Shown here piece by piece: positions 8,909 through 14,841 of a stretch of 21,017 nucleotides of DNA. The notes under the pieces are model-generated. The model was given only the letters and a program-made list of their open reading frames with translations. It was not told the origin of the DNA and made no database searches. The translations under genes were made by a program, and so were the position numbers. Position 1 is the first letter of the stretch; the number at the start of each line of letters is the position of its first letter. The stretch is taken from the NCBI GenBank assembly GCA_964617565.1, contig CAZTYH010000055.1:1-21017 (forward strand), in the 5' to 3' direction. The stretch comes from JAKJGV01 sp964617565. Lineage in GTDB: Bacteria > Verrucomicrobiota > Kiritimatiellia > CAIQIC01 > JAGNIJ01.

Positions 8909-9008
8909 NNNNNNNNNNNNNNNNNNNNNNNNNNNNNNNNNNNNNNNNNNNNNNNNNNNNNNNNNNNNNNNNNNNNNNNNNNNNNNNNNNNNNNNNNNNN
9001 NNNNNNNN
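8909..9008. other. Assembly gap (100 N) between methyltransferase and SDR genes
   Basis: Exactly 100 N, again a placeholder of unknown true length. By chance it keeps both flanking reading frames in register, so automatic gene calling would report one 542-residue fusion protein. The flanks are the interior of a class I methyltransferase on one side and the very beginning of an SDR Rossmann fold on the other, so at least a gene end and a gene start are hidden here. Confidence 0.95.
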
Positions 9009-9548
9009 GCCATGCCGGAAAAGCCGGAAGGGGCGCGTATTCTTTTCGACGCTCTTTTTCAGGTTGAAGAGCAGGCCGGAAAAAACATTCACACTGCGCC
9101 ATGCGGGATAGTCCACGATGACCGCACGGCGTGCGACACGGCACAGCTCGCGAACCAGATCCGGCCAGCGCGCGCAGTGGGGCAGGAGCCGGATGCACAC
9201 GACGTAATCAAAGGAGCGGTCCGGGAAAGGCAGTGCCAGCATCGGTCCGGTGACAAAGCGCAAACGGCCGTTGTCCACCTCCTGCTGGATTCGCGCGCGG
9301 CAGGACTCGTCGCTGCCGTGTACCGTCACATCAAAACCGGCGTTCATCAGCGGGATGGCGAGTTGCGCGTGACCGCCGCCCACATCCAGCACGGAAGCAC
9401 CCGGCGTGGCGGCCAGCCAATCCAGCACGATCCGGCGTTGGAGATCCAACATCCATTCTCCAACCGGACCCGCAAAGCGGCGGGCATAGTCGGGCGAGGC
9501 GGTCTCGATATCCGCCGGCACTTCCTGGGCGTTGATTTCCATGCTCAT
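9009..9548 (-). CDS. Class I SAM-dependent methyltransferase, 3' end lost in assembly gap
   Basis: The visible 180 residues hold a Rossmann-type methyltransferase core. Motif I is VLDVGGGHA (53-61) for SAM binding, then an acidic residue after the second strand (HGSDES), then LPFPDRSFDYVVCIRLLPH, the FD-x-V/I motif IV region of UbiE/Methyltransf_11 enzymes. Such proteins methylate small molecules, lipids or sugars; in a glycan locus, O-methylation of a sugar is a reasonable guess but not shown. The gene is first in a minus-strand unit with the SDR and the large GT-C gene. ATG 9548 or ATG 9542 could be the start; GGAAA just upstream does not decide. The C-terminal end lies in the gap. Confidence 0.85.
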
Positions 9549-9676
9549 TTTCCGTGGCGAAGCTACCTTGGGCGCTTGGTTTGGGACAAGCGCTATTTTG
9601 CGGCTGCATGTTGCGGCTTGCCAAGAAGCGCGTATTCTATTACTGACTGATCCCCTGAGTCAGACCCGGAACAGCT
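9549..9676. promoter_or_regulatory. Divergent intergenic region with two inverted repeats
   Basis: This 128-bp stretch lies between the divergent methyltransferase (minus) and radical SAM (plus) genes. It contains a perfect 7-bp inverted repeat GCGCTTG (9572-9578) / CAAGCGC (9587-9593) with an 8-bp spacer, and a 6-bp inverted repeat CTGACT (9643-9648) / AGTCAG (9658-9663) with a 9-bp spacer close to the plus-strand start. Either could be an operator for a dimeric regulator or an RNA hairpin; nothing in the sequence decides. I did not find convincing sigma-70 boxes. Confidence 0.4.
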
Positions 9677-11131
9677 ATGAAATGTCTATTTGTATATAAA
9701 ACGGCCTCCCTGGACATTACCGATCCCATGGGCATTATGTGCCTGATCGCTAACGTCAAGAAACATGGGCATGAAGCCGATCTCATGCTCACCAACCTGG
9801 AAAAGAACCTGTTCCAGGCAGTGAAAGATTATAAGCCGGATGTGATCGGGTTCTCGGTTACCAGCGGCTCGGAGCCGTATTATCTCGAGTTAATTCGCCG
9901 TTTGCGTCAGCACACGAAATTCATTTCGATTCTGGGCGGGCCGCACCCGACCTTCTTCCCGGAGATTATCGAGAAAGAAGAGGTGGATATCATTTGCCGC
10001 GGCGAGGGCGATGAGGCGTTGGTGGAGCTGTTGGATTGTTTGCGGGACGGCCGCGACTACTCGGGCATTCGCAACCTGTGGCTCAAGAAAGACGGGCAGG
10101 TGATTAAAAATCCCATGCGCCCGCTCATTCACGATCTCGATTCACTGCCGTTTCCGGATCGCGCGTCTTTCCTGAAATACTATGCCTATGCGCACAGCAG
10201 TGTGAAGCATTTCCTCGCGAGCCGCGGATGTCCTTACGATTGCACCTACTGCTTCAACCACATGCTGAAGAAGCTTTACAAGGATGAGGCGGGGCCGGGC
10301 CAGTACTGCCGCATGCGCAGTGTCGAGAACGTGGTGCAGGAAGTGGAAGATGTGCGGCGCAGGTATCCGTTGAAAGTCGTCTATTTCCACGACGATCTCT
10401 TCATCATGAACAAGAACTGGCTCAAGGAATTTTCAGAGGTGTACAAGGCCCGTGTCGGATTGCCCATGATCTGTTATGTCCGCGCGAACCTGGTGAACGA
10501 TGACGTGGCGCGTTATCTCAAGGAAGCGAACTGCATCACGATCGCCATGGGGATCGAAAGCGGCAACGAAGCGATCCGGCGCACCGTGCTCAAGCGCAAC
10601 ATGACGAACGAACAAATCGTCAATGCCGCGCGTTGCTTTCACAAGTATGGCATTACGATCATGACCCAGAACATGGTGGGCCTGCCGGAGGAAACGATTG
10701 ATAACGCGTACGAAACGATACAGGTCAATACGGAGGTGAGGCCGGCCTATGCATGGGCTTCCATATTCCAGCCCTATCCGCGCACGGAAATGCACAAGTA
10801 TTGCATCGAAAAGGGCTATCTCGATCCCGGCCATATCCAGCATGCGTCCTACCAGGTCGAGTCGCCGATCAACAAGGGGCTGACCAAGCGCGAGTTCGAA
10901 AATCTTCACAAGTTTTTCGCGTTGGTGATCGAGTTTCCGTCGCTGGCGAAGCTTTCACGCCGCCTCATCCGCTGGCCGAACAATATGGTGTTCAACGTGA
11001 TCTATCGCGCATTCAAAGGCTACACACACATCTTCCGCCTGAAAATGAGCAGCGGGGAAATCGGGTTTATCCGCTACCTCTGGGATCTGCTGGGTTATAA
11101 AATCCGGCGCCTGCAGGGGAAGACGTTCTGA
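9677..11131 (+). CDS. B12-binding-domain radical SAM protein (BchE/HpnJ-like family)
   Basis: The protein has 484 residues. Residues ~1-150 form a cobalamin-binding-type Rossmann domain (PDVIGFSVTSG, ILGGPHPTFFPE) without the DxHxxG lower-ligand motif, as is usual in this class. The radical SAM core follows, with the [4Fe-4S] cysteines C185, C189 and C192 in RGCPYDCTYC, an MGIESG strand and TQNMVGLPEET later in the barrel. A basic C-terminal segment of ~90 residues could associate with membrane. This class performs methylations, ring rearrangements or other radical chemistry on lipids, sugars and tetrapyrroles. In this locus an unusual sugar or lipid modification is a sensible guess, but the substrate is unknown. 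It is a single-gene unit, divergent from the methyltransferase and ending 6 nt from the convergent acetyltransferase gene. Confidence 0.9.
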   Translation: MKCLFVYKTASLDITDPMGIMCLIANVKKHGHEADLMLTNLEKNLFQAVKDYKPDVIGFSVTSGSEPYYLELIRRLRQHTKFISILGGPHPTFFPEIIEKEEVDIICRGEGDEALVELLDCLRDGRDYSGIRNLWLKKDGQVIKNPMRPLIHDLDSLPFPDRASFLKYYAYAHSSVKHFLASRGCPYDCTYCFNHMLKKLYKDEAGPGQYCRMRSVENVVQEVEDVRRRYPLKVVYFHDDLFIMNKNWLKEFSEVYKARVGLPMICYVRANLVNDDVARYLKEANCITIAMGIESGNEAIRRTVLKRNMTNEQIVNAARCFHKYGITIMTQNMVGLPEETIDNAYETIQVNTEVRPAYAWASIFQPYPRTEMHKYCIEKGYLDPGHIQHASYQVESPINKGLTKREFENLHKFFALVIEFPSLAKLSRRLIRWPNNMVFNVIYRAFKGYTHIFRLKMSSGEIGFIRYLWDLLGYKIRRLQGKTF

Positions 11132-11137
11132 CGGGTT

Positions 11138-11884
11138 CTATGTCGCGTCGCGTTTCCGAACCACGCGGGCCGGCATGCCTACCGCGATTGATTTCTCAGG
11201 CAGACTGTCTGTGACGACCGCGCCGGTTCCAATGATGGCATCGGACCCTACCGTGACCCCGTCCAGGATCGTGACCCCGGCGCCGATCCATGAATGATCG
11301 CCGACACGAATTCCTTTTGCGACGCGTTCCTGGTCCATGATTGGAACATCCGTCCGCGAGAAATCATGTCCTCCGCCGACAATGTATGAGTAGGCCGCGA
11401 TCAGCACTTTCGCGCCGATTTCCACGTAGTTTGAGGATGCGATGTCGCAGTTGAAGCCGATGTTGGCTTCGTCACCGATAACGATGTCGCCATTCTTACA
11501 ATGAAGGATGGTGTTTCGCCCGATGAAAACGCCCGAACCGATCGTGATGCCCTGGTTCGTGTCCCCCTTGGCGTCGAGCAGGCAATGATCGTCAATCACC
11601 ACGTTGTCGCCGATGAATACCTTGTGAGGATGGCGAAAGGTGACGTGCGATCCGATCGCAACATTCCGTCCGACGCGGCCGAGCATGCAGGGGTAGATCA
11701 GCCGGCGAAGGGCCAGTCCCAGCGCGCCCGGAATTCCGCTGATAAAAGTGTGGAGAAATTCGTAACGCAACAGGGCGCCTAATCCGGTCTTGCCGACAAC
11801 AAGGTTTTGATACTTGCGAAGCGCGGAGACTTTCTCGTCGGCCATCTTCTCCTGGATATCCAGAATCTGGTGTTCTTTGTTCAT
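11138..11884 (-). CDS. Left-handed beta-helix (hexapeptide repeat) acyltransferase
   Basis: The protein has 248 residues. After an N-terminal helical region (1-70), hexapeptide repeats of the [LIV]-G-x4 type run through most of the rest (VAIGSHV, VFIGDNVVIDD, ITIGSGVFIGRN, IVIGDEANIGFN, VEIGAKVLIAAY, IRVGDHSWIGAGVTILDGVTVGSDAIIG), ending in GTGAVVTDSLPEKSIAVGMPARVVRKRD. That ending and the GGGHDFSRTD loop, with a likely catalytic His, are typical of maltose/NodL/WbbJ-like O-acetyltransferases. It probably acetylates a sugar using acetyl-CoA in the cytoplasm. It lies 60 bp downstream of the SGNH lipoprotein gene on the same strand, suggesting an acetylation/deacetylation pair. The acceptor is unknown. 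Confidence 0.9.
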   Translation of the reverse strand: MNKEHQILDIQEKMADEKVSALRKYQNLVVGKTGLGALLRYEFLHTFISGIPGALGLALRRLIYPCMLGRVGRNVAIGSHVTFRHPHKVFIGDNVVIDDHCLLDAKGDTNQGITIGSGVFIGRNTILHCKNGDIVIGDEANIGFNCDIASSNYVEIGAKVLIAAYSYIVGGGHDFSRTDVPIMDQERVAKGIRVGDHSWIGAGVTILDGVTVGSDAIIGTGAVVTDSLPEKSIAVGMPARVVRKRDAT

Positions 11885-11944
11885 CGCGCTAACAAGATGA
11901 TGGCACGGTCCTTTTTTGTCAAATACACGCTCGTGGATGCGGGG

Positions 11945-12595
11945 TTAGAAAAGTTCTGCAAACGCGCGGGCGATCAGGTAATTTCCGAGATCGGTGGGGT
12001 GAAGGCCATCGTGAAGAAACAGGTCCGGTGCATCCGAAAATTCCTTTTCCAGGTCAACCAGTTTCACCTCTTCCGTGGCGGCGAGAACGCGAATATCATC
12101 GTTCAGTGCCATGACGGCTCCGCTCCATGGCTTGTAAAGACCGGTCATTGGAGTGAGCGTGGCCAGAACCGGAATCGTTTGATCTTCGCGGGCTACGTTG
12201 ATCATCCGCCGCAGGGCGCTGAGAATGGACTCGTCACTGCGGCTGTGCAGCACGTCGTTTGCGCCATACAGAATCGTTACCACGCCGGGCCTGTTCGCCC
12301 TCAAGACCGAGCCGATCCTCCCCGCTGCCCCGCCAGCCTCCTCTCCACCGCGCCCTTCGTTGATCACGCGCTTGCCGGTCATTTCGGCCAGGCGCGCGGG
12401 GTAGGGGGCCCCTCCGTCCGCTGTGCCGGCCGTGATGCTGTCGCCCATACAGACCACCGCATTAGGATCGTTGGGGCCGATCTTATTAAGATTCAACCCG
12501 CCACCGCCGCCATCCTCGCAGCCTGCGGCAAGAATTGCGGCCAGGCAGGCGGCGACCATGAACATGGCGGACCGTGCTCTGTGCATCAGTTTCAT
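11945..12595 (-). CDS. SGNH/GDSL-family hydrolase, predicted lipoprotein
   Basis: I start at ATG 12595 because a strong Shine-Dalgarno GAGGAG (12605-12610) lies 9 nt upstream; the frame is open 12 codons further but lacks such a site. The resulting 216-residue protein has a basic N-terminus, a hydrophobic core and a lipobox-like LAAGC with Cys26, then a poly-Gly linker (EDGGGGG). The SGNH blocks are clear: GDSIT with nucleophile S53 (block I), YGANDV with N113 (block III) and DGLHP with D196/H199 (block V). It should be a membrane-anchored esterase facing the periplasm, such as a carbohydrate O-acetyl esterase. It precedes the acetyltransferase on the same strand. The upstream region shared with the divergent epimerase contains the TTTTCC palindrome array. 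Confidence 0.9.
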   Translation of the reverse strand: MKLMHRARSAMFMVAACLAAILAAGCEDGGGGGLNLNKIGPNDPNAVVCMGDSITAGTADGGAPYPARLAEMTGKRVINEGRGGEEAGGAAGRIGSVLRANRPGVVTILYGANDVLHSRSDESILSALRRMINVAREDQTIPVLATLTPMTGLYKPWSGAVMALNDDIRVLAATEEVKLVDLEKEFSDAPDLFLHDGLHPTDLGNYLIARAFAELF

Positions 12596-12604
12596 AGGGC
12601 AAAG

Positions 12605-12610
12605 CTCCTC
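12605..12610 (-). promoter_or_regulatory. Ribosome binding site deciding the SGNH lipoprotein start
   Basis: On the minus strand this reads GAGGAG, 9 nt before ATG 12595. It selects the shorter reading that places a basic n-region directly before the signal-peptide hydrophobic core. Confidence 0.75.
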
Positions 12611-12658
12611 GTAATGCGATGTAATATCCAATGCCCGGCCCCGGTTTCAAGGGCGCAA

Positions 12659-12739
12659 TTTTCCGCTATCTGGAAAAAGGCTCGATAAATTTTCCAATCC
12701 TTGGAAAAATCGCCCCAGTTTTTTCCAGACATTGGAAAA
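12659..12739. promoter_or_regulatory. Array of three TTTTCC-N7-GGAAAA palindromes at 31-bp period
   Basis: Three 19-bp inverted repeats of identical architecture start at 12659, 12690 and 12721, so the period is exactly 31 bp (about three DNA turns). The half sites TTTTCC and GGAAAA are intact in all three; N7 is gctatct, aatcctt and agacatt. The middle copy is perfect over 8+8 bp (TTTTCCAA, 3-nt centre, TTGGAAAA). The spacers between copies are unrelated in sequence. The array fills the 150-bp intergenic region between the minus-strand SGNH lipoprotein and the plus-strand epimerase, and the last copy ends 6 nt before the epimerase ATG (12746). I infer an operator array for a dimeric DNA-binding protein, or serial RNA hairpins in a leader. 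No other copy was found in the window. Confidence 0.75.
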
Positions 12740-12745
12740 CAGGTT

Positions 12746-13729
12746 ATGACACAACCGCATAAGAAATATTTTGTGACCGGCGGCGCGGGCTTCATCGGTT
12801 CGCATTTTGTGAACCGCATGCTCGATACGACAAATAACAGCGTAACGGTATTCGACAACTTCAGCACCGGACGGCGATGGCATTTCGGCGAGCGCGTGAA
12901 CGATCCCCGCCTCACGATTGTCGAGGCCAACGCTCAGGATGGAGACGCGCTGCTCAAGGCCATGACCGGGCATGACACCGTCTATCACTTCGCCGCAAAC
13001 TCCGACATCGCCAGCGCGCAGAAAGAGCCTGCCGTGGACTTCCTGAACGGTACACTTCCGACGCACCACGTGCTGGAAGCGATGCGCAAAACGGGCGTGC
13101 GCCGGATCGTGTTTACTTCCGGGAGCGGTGTTTATGGGGAAGTGCCGCCCGTACCGATTCCCGAAAATTATGACCGGATGATCCCGGTTTCGACTTATGG
13201 CGCGTGCAAGCTTTCGTGCGAGTCGCTGATCAGCGCGTACAGCTTCATGTTCGACATGACCGGCACGGTGTTCCGTTTCGCAAATGTCGTGGGGCCGATG
13301 CAGACGCACGGTGTGGCATATGACTTCCTGCTGCGTCTCGCAAAAGAACCGGCGCGGTTAAAGATTTTCGGAGATGGCACGCAGAGCAAGCCTTACATTT
13401 ACATTAAGGATGTGTTGGCGGCCTTCGCGCTGATGGAGGAGAAGCAGACGAAGGGCTACGATGTCTTCAATGTCGGCACGCCGGACTTTCTGACCGTCCG
13501 CGAGATTGCGGACATCGTCTGCGAGCGGATGAAGCTGTCCGGCGTGAAATACGAATTCACCGGTGGTTCGCGCGGCTGGAAGGCCGACGTGCCGGTGTAT
13601 CGGCTCGACACAACCAAAATCCGGGCACGGGGCTGGAATAATCAACTCAACTCGCGCGAAGCCGTAACCACCGCCGTGGACTCCATGATCGAAGATGTGA
13701 AGGTGGGGCGGATTAAGTCTGGGGATTGA
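12746..13729 (+). CDS. NAD-dependent epimerase/dehydratase, GalE-like extended SDR (first of tandem pair)
   Basis: I start at ATG 12746 (327 residues). The frame is open from TTG 12701, but that start would lie inside the palindrome array. TGGAGFIGSH near residue 12 is the NAD-binding motif, FDNFSTG follows the second strand, and FAANSDI, TSGSGVYGE and STYGACK follow, with catalytic Y151 and K155. FRFANVVGP and YIYIKDV complete the GalE/RmlB-type pattern. The enzyme should interconvert or dehydrate a nucleotide sugar in the cytosol. The next gene, 1 nt downstream, is a clear relative; the two may act in sequence or as a heteromer. No strong Shine-Dalgarno is present (GGAAAA of the last palindrome and AGG two nt before ATG), which is odd for an operon's first gene. 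Confidence 0.9.
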   Translation: MTQPHKKYFVTGGAGFIGSHFVNRMLDTTNNSVTVFDNFSTGRRWHFGERVNDPRLTIVEANAQDGDALLKAMTGHDTVYHFAANSDIASAQKEPAVDFLNGTLPTHHVLEAMRKTGVRRIVFTSGSGVYGEVPPVPIPENYDRMIPVSTYGACKLSCESLISAYSFMFDMTGTVFRFANVVGPMQTHGVAYDFLLRLAKEPARLKIFGDGTQSKPYIYIKDVLAAFALMEEKQTKGYDVFNVGTPDFLTVREIADIVCERMKLSGVKYEFTGGSRGWKADVPVYRLDTTKIRARGWNNQLNSREAVTTAVDSMIEDVKVGRIKSGD

Positions 13730-13730
13730 A

Positions 13731-14723
13731 ATGACGCAACTATTGGGCAATTCCGTTAAGCGCGTTTTTTTGACCGGCGGTGCCGGATTTATCGGCAGTC
13801 ATGTACTCGATATCCTGTTGCCGCAGGGGTACGAGGTGACGTGCTACGACAACCTTTCGAATGGGCGGCTGGAGTTCATTAAGGCGCATCAGGGCAGGGC
13901 CAATTTCCGTTTTGTGCAGGAGGACGTGCTCGATGCGGAACGACTGCAGGCCGAGATGAAAGGGCACGACTTGGTCTGGCACCTCGCGGCCAACACGGAC
14001 ATTATTGGAAGCCACGAACAGCCGGTGCGCGATTTACGCGACTGCACGATGGCGACCTTCAATGTGTTGGAAGCAATGCGCAAGCTGGACATTCAGCCCA
14101 TTCTTTTTTCGTCCACCGGTGCGGTATATGGCGATCTGTGCGAAGACGTGTCGGTTTCCGAGGCGGCTGGGCCGCTGCTTCCGGTTTCGACTTACGGCGC
14201 AGGGAAGATCGGCAGCGAGGCCTTCATTTCATCCTTCTGCAGTGTCTATGGGTTGCGGGGTTGGATCTACCGGTTCGGCAATGTGATCGGCGCGCGCATG
14301 ACGCACGGCGTGATCTTCGACTTCATCAACAAGTTCCGAGCGAATCCGGAGGAACTGCTGATCCGCGGCGACGGCCGGCAGGAGAAAAATTATTTTCTCG
14401 TGGAGGAGTGCATTGATGGTATGGCCTTCGGGTTCCGGAATATTCCGATGACCGATGACAAGCCGTGCGATGTGTTCAACCTCGGCACGACAACGGTTTC
14501 GCGCGTGACGAACATTGCAGAGGTCGTTCGCGAGGAGATGGGCTTAAAGAATGCGCGGATCCTGATTGAAGGTGTAAAAAAGGCATGGCCGGGCGATCAG
14601 CCGCGTGTTCATTTTACGGTGGACCGAATCAATGCGCTCGGTTGGAAAACGCGCCATTCATCGGACGAGTCGGTGCGGATTGCGGTGAGGCGGATGTTGG
14701 GGAAAGAGAAGGGGGCGGAGTGA
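13731..14723 (+). CDS. NAD-dependent epimerase/dehydratase, GalE-like extended SDR (second of tandem pair)
   Basis: The protein has 330 residues and starts 1 nt after the preceding stop, with GGGGA 6 nt upstream as ribosome binding site. NAD-binding TGGAGFIGSH lies near residue 16, CYDNLSNGR follows the second strand, then LAANTDI, SSTGAVYGD, and STYGAGK with catalytic Y155 and K159. YRFGNVIG and DVFNLGT also fit GalE-like SDRs. It is collinear with its neighbour along the whole length (for example VLEAMRK, PVSTYGA.K and THGV..DF are shared), so the pair arose by duplication, though they have diverged. The precise sugar nucleotide is not recognisable. Its last codon and TGA lie inside the first unit of the GGAGTnnT repeat element. 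Confidence 0.9.
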   Translation: MTQLLGNSVKRVFLTGGAGFIGSHVLDILLPQGYEVTCYDNLSNGRLEFIKAHQGRANFRFVQEDVLDAERLQAEMKGHDLVWHLAANTDIIGSHEQPVRDLRDCTMATFNVLEAMRKLDIQPILFSSTGAVYGDLCEDVSVSEAAGPLLPVSTYGAGKIGSEAFISSFCSVYGLRGWIYRFGNVIGARMTHGVIFDFINKFRANPEELLIRGDGRQEKNYFLVEECIDGMAFGFRNIPMTDDKPCDVFNLGTTTVSRVTNIAEVVREEMGLKNARILIEGVKKAWPGDQPRVHFTVDRINALGWKTRHSSDESVRIAVRRMLGKEKGAE

Positions 14724-14841
14724 TGGAGTACTGGAGTGATGGAGTAATGGCGTGATGAAGAAAGATGTAAAATTGAATTGCGGGGCAGGTGGTGGCGATT
14801 CCTCTGCCCAGTACTCCAATACTCCAACACTCCAACACTCC
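14717..14841. repeat. Inverted array of 8-bp GGAGTnnT repeats (MITE-like hairpin element)
   Basis: The left arm, 14717-14756, is five 8-bp units: GGAGTGAT, GGAGTACT, GGAGTGAT, GGAGTAAT, GGCGTGAT. The right arm, 14810-14841, is four units in inverse orientation: AGTACTCC, AATACTCC, AACACTCC, AACACTCC. The first four left units can pair with the right arm at 26 of 32 positions, enclosing a 61-nt centre that has its own GGGCAG (14783-14788) / CTGCCC (14804-14809) stem. The element covers the junction of the second epimerase and the dehydrogenase: it contains the stop codon of the former and the ribosome-binding GGAG, start codon and first 29 codons of the latter. I recall similar ACTCCAATACTCC-like repeats from other environmental genomes, but cannot verify this here. 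Confidence 0.8.

Noticed and set aside
8256..9650. 464-codon plus-strand open frame spanning the second assembly gap.
   Set aside because: It is antisense to the SDR and methyltransferase genes, crosses 100 N, and has no domain signature.
9796..9818. Inverted repeat CCTGGAA / TTCCAGG near the start of the radical SAM gene.
   Set aside because: It is inside a well-conserved coding stretch with a 9-nt centre and no second copy; chance is adequate.
11132..11137. Searched for a bidirectional terminator between the convergent radical SAM and acetyltransferase genes.
   Set aside because: Only 6 nt separate the stop codons and no hairpin with a T-run is visible at either gene end.
11807..12688. 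293-codon plus-strand frame across the acetyltransferase start and SGNH gene.
   Set aside because: It is antisense to two well-supported genes and their intergenic region, and carries no motif.
12659..12739. Regular 31-bp spacing considered as a mini CRISPR array.
   Set aside because: The repeated unit is a 19-bp palindrome with variable centre and 12-bp spacers, there are only three copies, and no cas genes are near. An operator array fits better.
12701..12745. Upstream TTG start adding 15 residues to the first GalE-like SDR.
   Set aside because: It begins in the middle of a palindrome, has no ribosome binding site, and the extra residues do not belong to the SDR fold.
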